Source: Clostridiales bacterium
GTDB taxonomy: Bacteria; Bacillota_A; Clostridia; Oscillospirales; Oscillospiraceae
DNA length: 9,311 nt
Reading direction: 5' to 3'
NCBI GenBank assembly: GCA_019417795.1
Contig: DXUR01000081.1
Location: forward strand, 1-9,311
The notes beneath the pieces were generated by a model. It was not told where the DNA came from and did not search any database. It saw nothing but the letters and a program-made list of their open reading frames with translations. The translations under genes were made by a program, and so were the position numbers. Shown here piece by piece: positions 7,260 through 9,311 of the stretch. Position 1 is the first letter of the stretch; the number at the start of each line of letters is the position of its first letter.

Positions 7260-7421
7260 TCAGCGTTTGGTCGCCGCCGCATAAAAAAACCGCCCTGTAT
7301 GAAAGGCGGTGTCCCCACGCTGCGTAAGTTCTGCGGCGCGGCGGTATTCAGTTGTAAGGGTTTGGGCGGTACGTCCCCCGGTAGGGGCGCGTATCATGTA
7401 GCCCGTGTTTACGTTCTTCAT
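7260..7421 (-). CDS. Small hypothetical protein (53 residues)
   Basis: An ATG at 7419-7421 follows AAGGAG (7432-7437) with 10-nt spacing and opens a frame to TGA at 7260. The product begins MKNVNTGYMIRAPTGGRTAQ, continues through TLTTEYRRAAELTQRG, and ends HTGRFFYAAATKR. No membrane segment or known motif is recognised. The strong RBS, ordinary composition and place between the hairpin region and Maff2 argue for a real gene. The last third of the gene overlaps the terminator-like hairpin, with the T-run coding for Phe-Phe. Function is unknown. A longer overlapping frame at 7348-7584 on the same strand has no RBS and a less protein-like sequence. Confidence 0.65.
   Translation of the reverse strand: MKNVNTGYMIRAPTGGRTAQTLTTEYRRAAELTQRGDTAFHTGRFFYAAATKR
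7282..7310 (-). terminator. Intrinsic terminator-like hairpin, possible attenuator
   Basis: Read on the minus strand, ACCGCC (7305-7310) pairs with GGCGGT (7289-7294) across a 10-nt loop, followed by a run of seven T (7283-7289; the first is also the last stem base). This is the form of a rho-independent terminator facing the direction of transcription, between the VirD4 group and the Maff2 group. It lies within the last codons of the 53-codon ORF, so a translating ribosome would cover it. That arrangement would suit partial termination or attenuation. The stem is only 6 bp, so strength is uncertain. Confidence 0.45.
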
Positions 7422-7491
7422 TTCCGATCAGCTCCTTAAAAAATCTTTTTATGAATGACAGGTAGGAAAGGGTCTGTTTCCGTAGCCGTCG

Positions 7492-7642
7492 GCGGTGTGG
7501 GAATATGGGTAACTGGCTGCTCTTTTGGGATTGTGGGTAACTCTGTTTGCAGGACGTGGGAAAGCCGCACTTTGGCTTTTCCATGTGCTGTGAATGGAGT
7601 TATCCATGATCCCATAGCCTGTTATCCACATTTCCATGCCGC
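7492..7642 (+). repeat. 151-bp imperfect inverted repeat; candidate structured plus-strand RNA or ssDNA hairpin
   Basis: Arms 7492-7566 and 7574-7642 close on a 7-nt loop (7567-7573). Aligned base by base, the plus strand forms an inner stem of 40 pairs (7526-7566 with 7574-7614, one G-G mismatch). A 7x1 internal loop follows (7519-7525 against 7615), then an outer stem of 25 pairs (7492-7518 with 7616-7642, mismatches 7514/7620 and 7505/7629). Thirteen of the 65 pairs are G.T(U) wobbles. The same bases on the minus strand give A.C mismatches, so the fold strongly favours the plus strand. Each arm also holds two copies of a ~16-bp unit GTTAYCCAYRWTYCCA (7498-7513 and 7526-7541 on minus, 7599-7614 and 7621-7636 on plus) plus a weaker third copy near the loop. 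This is the main content of the gene-free stretch 7422-7659. No clear promoter was found on either strand. Confidence 0.8.
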
Positions 7643-7659
7643 AAATCTTTTAAGCCCTG

Positions 7660-7854
7660 TCACTGTTTCGGGACAAGCCCCATGCGGCGGGCTATTTCCT
7701 CCGCGTAAAGCTCCACATAGCGGCGTTCCATTTCTTCCCGCCACGCCCGTATTCCCGCATCAATGGTGTTTGCCATATCCAGCAGCCACTTCATTTCAAG
7801 CTGTTTCCGCTGCTCCCGCTGCTTCTGCTGTTTCTTTCTGATACGCTTATTCAT
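7660..7854 (-). CDS. Small charged, probably coiled-coil hypothetical protein (64 residues)
   Basis: Starting at ATG 7852-7854, behind a perfect AGGAGG (7864-7869) with 9-nt spacing, the product begins MNKRIRKKQQKQREQRKQLE and ends ARRMGLVPKQ. It is extremely rich in Lys, Arg, Gln and Glu, with helix-forming composition throughout and no membrane segment. It could bind nucleic acid or a partner protein, but no family is recognised. The start overlaps the stop of the preceding small ORF by 8 bp. The frame opens further upstream (7995), but only the internal ATG has an RBS. After its TGA comes the long inverted repeat. Confidence 0.78.
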   Translation of the reverse strand: MNKRIRKKQQKQREQRKQLEMKWLLDMANTIDAGIRAWREEMERRYVELYAEEIARRMGLVPKQ

Positions 7855-7880
7855 GGTCTGCGTCCTCCTGTAAATGCGCC
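7847..7880 (-). repeat. Copy 2 of duplicated stop/RBS/start cassette
   Basis: This 34-bp segment matches 8007-8040 at 30 of 34 positions. It holds the TAA of the 55-residue ORF, the ATG of the 64-residue ORF, the AGGAGG site and the codons for LQEDAD. Confidence 0.85.
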
Positions 7881-8014
7881 CGGTTCTTTTCGTAAAGCCG
7901 TTCACAATCCTTGATAAATTTCCGCAGGGCAGCTTGCCGCCGTTGTTCCTCCCGGATTTTCGGGTTGACAAGCACCGTAAACCTCCGCTTATCATTTCCG
8001 GGGCTTTTATTCAC
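7847..8014 (-). CDS. Small basic hypothetical protein (55 residues), GTG start
   Basis: A GTG at 8012-8014 follows a perfect AGGAGG (8024-8029) at 9-nt spacing. It overlaps the virD4 stop by 8 bp. The product begins VNKSPGNDKRRFTVLVNPKI, is helical and charged in the middle (REEQRRQAALRKFIKDCERL), and ends LQEDADHE. Its last residues echo the VirD4 C-terminus LQEDADSE, because both are encoded by the same duplicated cassette. No family is recognised and no membrane segment is seen. A longer frame from 8062 lacks an RBS and would overlap virD4 more. Confidence 0.75.
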   Translation of the reverse strand: MNKSPGNDKRRFTVLVNPKIREEQRRQAALRKFIKDCERLYEKNRAHLQEDADHE

Positions 8015-8040
8015 TGTCTGCGTCCTCCTGTAAATCTGCC
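8007..8040 (-). repeat. Copy 1 of duplicated stop/RBS/start cassette
   Basis: This segment holds the virD4 TAA, the GTG of the 55-residue ORF, the AGGAGG site and the codons for LQEDAD. It is repeated at 7847-7880, 160 bp downstream in the direction of transcription. The copy difference at the start codon is GTG here against ATG there. Confidence 0.85.
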
Positions 8041-9311
8041 CCGTCGATCTCGTAAACGTCAAATTCCTCGTCCGGCTTCACAATGGCGGGGCGGCGTTTG
8101 ATGTGCTTCTCCATGTCAAAAGCGTTTTTCGGGTCAGCGTCGGAGAGGTACTTGTATTTCGGGTGCTTCGTTATGTCGAATTTATCCGAAAAGAACGGGC
8201 GCACCCCACGCACCTGTAAAATACACTTGCCGCCGTCCATAACGGCGATCTCGTCCTGCGTCATAAGCTCCTTTCCCAATTTCTGATAATTCAGCCCGTG
8301 GGAAAGCTCCCGCCCCCGTGTTTCCGACGTGTTGAAGCTGTCTATGGTTTCCTTGCCTAAAATTTCCGACATTTCTTTAAGCGTTGTTTTCTCCTTGCCG
8401 CCCAAGAAAAGGGTTGTGTCGCAATTCCCGGTGATTGTGTCCGCGTTGTCCTTGTAAATGGCTTTTAGCTGGCTCTGTGACTGCAAGATGATTGACGCGG
8501 ATATTTCCCGGCTTCGGATTGTGGCGATCAGCTTCTCGAATTTTGGGATTTGCCCGATATTCGCAAATTCATCAAGTAAGCACCTAACATGGACGGGAAG
8601 CCGCCCACCGTATTCATCATCTGCCTTGTCGCATAAGAGGTTGAATAGCTGGGTATAGAGAATACTCACGACGAAATTAAAGGTGTCGTCGGTGTCGCTG
8701 ATAATGACGAAAAGGGCGGTCTTTCTGTCCCCCAGCGTGTCAAGCTCCATTTCGTCCGTTTCCATAAGCTCCCGCAGCTCCTTAATGTCAAAGGGGGCTA
8801 ACCTCGCGCCGCAGGAAATGAGGATAGAGCTTCGCGTCTTGCCCGCCGATAACAGGAATTTCTTGTACTGCCGGACGGCGAAATGCTCCGGGTCTTTTTC
8901 TTCCAGCCGTTCAAACATGAGGTCAACCGGGCTTTGAAATTCCGGGTCGTCCTCGCGGGCTTCGCTGGCGTTTATCATTTCAAGCAGCGTCGTGAAGTTC
9001 TTTTCTTCCTCCGGGGCTTCATAGTGGATATAGCCGATAAGGGCGCAGTAGAAAAGCCGTTCCGACTTCACCCAAAAATCCTCGCCGGATTTCTCCCCGT
9101 CGCCTTTGGTGTTGGCGATTATGGTATTTACCAACTTCAAAATGTCTTTCTCGCTGCGGATATACGCAAAGGGGTTGTACCGCATGGACTTCTTGAAATT
9201 GATTGTGTTCAGCACTTTTATCCTGTACCCGCCACGCTGTAAGAGCTTCCCGCACTCGATTAAAACCGTGCCTTTCGGGTCTGTGACAACATAGCTGCTG
9301 TGCATTTGCAT
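8007..9311 (-). CDS. virD4: VirD4/TraG-type coupling protein, C-terminal 434 residues (5' end beyond window)
   Basis: VirD4 links the relaxase-bound DNA to the secretion channel and pumps it with ATP. The visible part opens MQMHSSYVVTDPKGT, an internal position in full-length homologues. The membrane anchor and the Walker A loop therefore lie just beyond the right edge, and the ATG at the edge is not the true start. Counting from the edge, DPKG is at 11-14, Walker B CLLDEFANIGQIP has D247-E248, and ILQSQSQL, a conserved TraG/VirD4 stretch, is at 275-282. The C-terminus is acidic and ends LQEDADSE. The TAA overlaps the start of the next small ORF by 8 bp. No frameshift or lost motif is seen in the visible part. 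Confidence 0.95.
   Translation of the reverse strand: MQMHSSYVVTDPKGTVLIECGKLLQRGGYRIKVLNTINFKKSMRYNPFAYIRSEKDILKLVNTIIANTKGDGEKSGEDFWVKSERLFYCALIGYIHYEAPEEEKNFTTLLEMINASEAREDDPEFQSPVDLMFERLEEKDPEHFAVRQYKKFLLSAGKTRSSILISCGARLAPFDIKELRELMETDEMELDTLGDRKTALFVIISDTDDTFNFVVSILYTQLFNLLCDKADDEYGGRLPVHVRCLLDEFANIGQIPKFEKLIATIRSREISASIILQSQSQLKAIYKDNADTITGNCDTTLFLGGKEKTTLKEMSEILGKETIDSFNTSETRGRELSHGLNYQKLGKELMTQDEIAVMDGGKCILQVRGVRPFFSDKFDITKHPKYKYLSDADPKNAFDMEKHIKRRPAIVKPDEEFDVYEIDGADLQEDADSE

Larger units (their letters stand above)
1..9311 (-). mobile_element. Transfer module of a Tn1549/CTn-like integrative conjugative element (both ends outside window)
   Basis: All supported genes lie on the minus strand in one closely packed run, and their order matches the conjugation module of Tn1549-type elements of Clostridia: VirD4, small ORFs, Maff2, VirB6/TrbL-like, PrgI, VirB4, long C40-type protein. 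Two DNA methyltransferases are embedded in the run. No relaxase, integrase, excisionase, attachment site or oriT is visible, so the element's limits and its insertion site lie outside. Family assignment rests on recognising the protein sequences, not on a database search. Confidence 0.9.

Noticed and set aside
7348..7584. 78-residue minus-strand frame running through the inverted repeat
   Set aside because: It has no RBS, its sequence changes character where it enters the 53-codon ORF in another frame, and the hairpin explains the repeat content better.
7622..7630. Perfect DnaA box as evidence of a replication origin
   Set aside because: A single 9-bp match within a set of related repeats is not enough. 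No AT-rich unwinding region or replication initiator gene is adjacent. Kept only as a note within the repeat finding.
7441..7653. Direct repeat AAATCTTTT (7441-7449 and 7643-7651) as target-site duplication of a MITE-like insertion
   Set aside because: The right copy abuts the hairpin but the left copy is about 40 bp away from it, and the sequence is low-complexity, so chance is likely.
7455..7841. 128-residue plus-strand frame across the inverted repeat
   Set aside because: Its second half is antisense to the small charged ORF and its first half is the hairpin arm. No RBS is seen at its start.
1..9311. CRISPR array, tRNA or rRNA genes, insertion sequence
   Set aside because: No regularly spaced identical repeats, no cloverleaf-like segment and no transposase were seen. 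Only protein-coding transfer genes and the single inverted repeat were found.

Overview
This window is part of the conjugation (type IV secretion) operon of an integrative and conjugative element of the Tn1549/CTn type, as found in gut Clostridia (Lachnospiraceae/Oscillospiraceae-like hosts). The evidence is the gene set and order (VirD4 coupling protein, small ORFs, Maff2-family membrane protein, VirB6/TrbL-like membrane protein, PrgI, VirB4 ATPase, long membrane-anchored C40/NlpC-type protein N-terminus), the strong AGGAGG-type ribosome binding sites, the tight gene packing, and a GC content of roughly 55-60% across most of the operon. Every convincing gene is on the minus strand, so transcription runs from the right edge (9311) to the left edge (1). 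Both edges cut genes: VirD4 lacks its N-terminus and the C40 protein lacks its C-terminal catalytic part.

In transcription order: VirD4 (9311-8007); two small charged hypothetical proteins linked by a duplicated stop/RBS/start cassette (8014-7847 and 7854-7660); a 238-bp gene-free stretch dominated by a 151-bp imperfect inverted repeat (7492-7642); a 53-codon ORF (7421-7260) whose 3' end coincides with a terminator-like hairpin; Maff2 (7205-6990); VirB6/TrbL-like protein (6969-6100); an overlooked 59-codon ORF (6081-5902); an MT-A70 adenine methyltransferase that seems to start at a non-canonical AUU codon (5923-5387); PrgI (5367-4960); VirB4 with a TTG start (5015-2595); a beta-class DNA methyltransferase of lower GC (2562-1720); and the C40-type protein (1742 to beyond position 1).

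VirD4 brings the relaxase-DNA complex to the channel. VirB4, PrgI, the VirB6-like protein and possibly Maff2 form the membrane channel. The C40-type protein is expected to open the cell wall. Two methyltransferases without a visible restriction partner probably protect the element's DNA during transfer.

The most unusual signal is the long inverted repeat. Folded as the plus strand (antisense to the operon) it makes 65 pairs. Of the 14 transition-type differences between its arms, 13 are G.U/G.T wobbles and only one is an A.C mismatch. This asymmetry suggests a selected structure on the plus strand, as antisense RNA or as single-stranded DNA.
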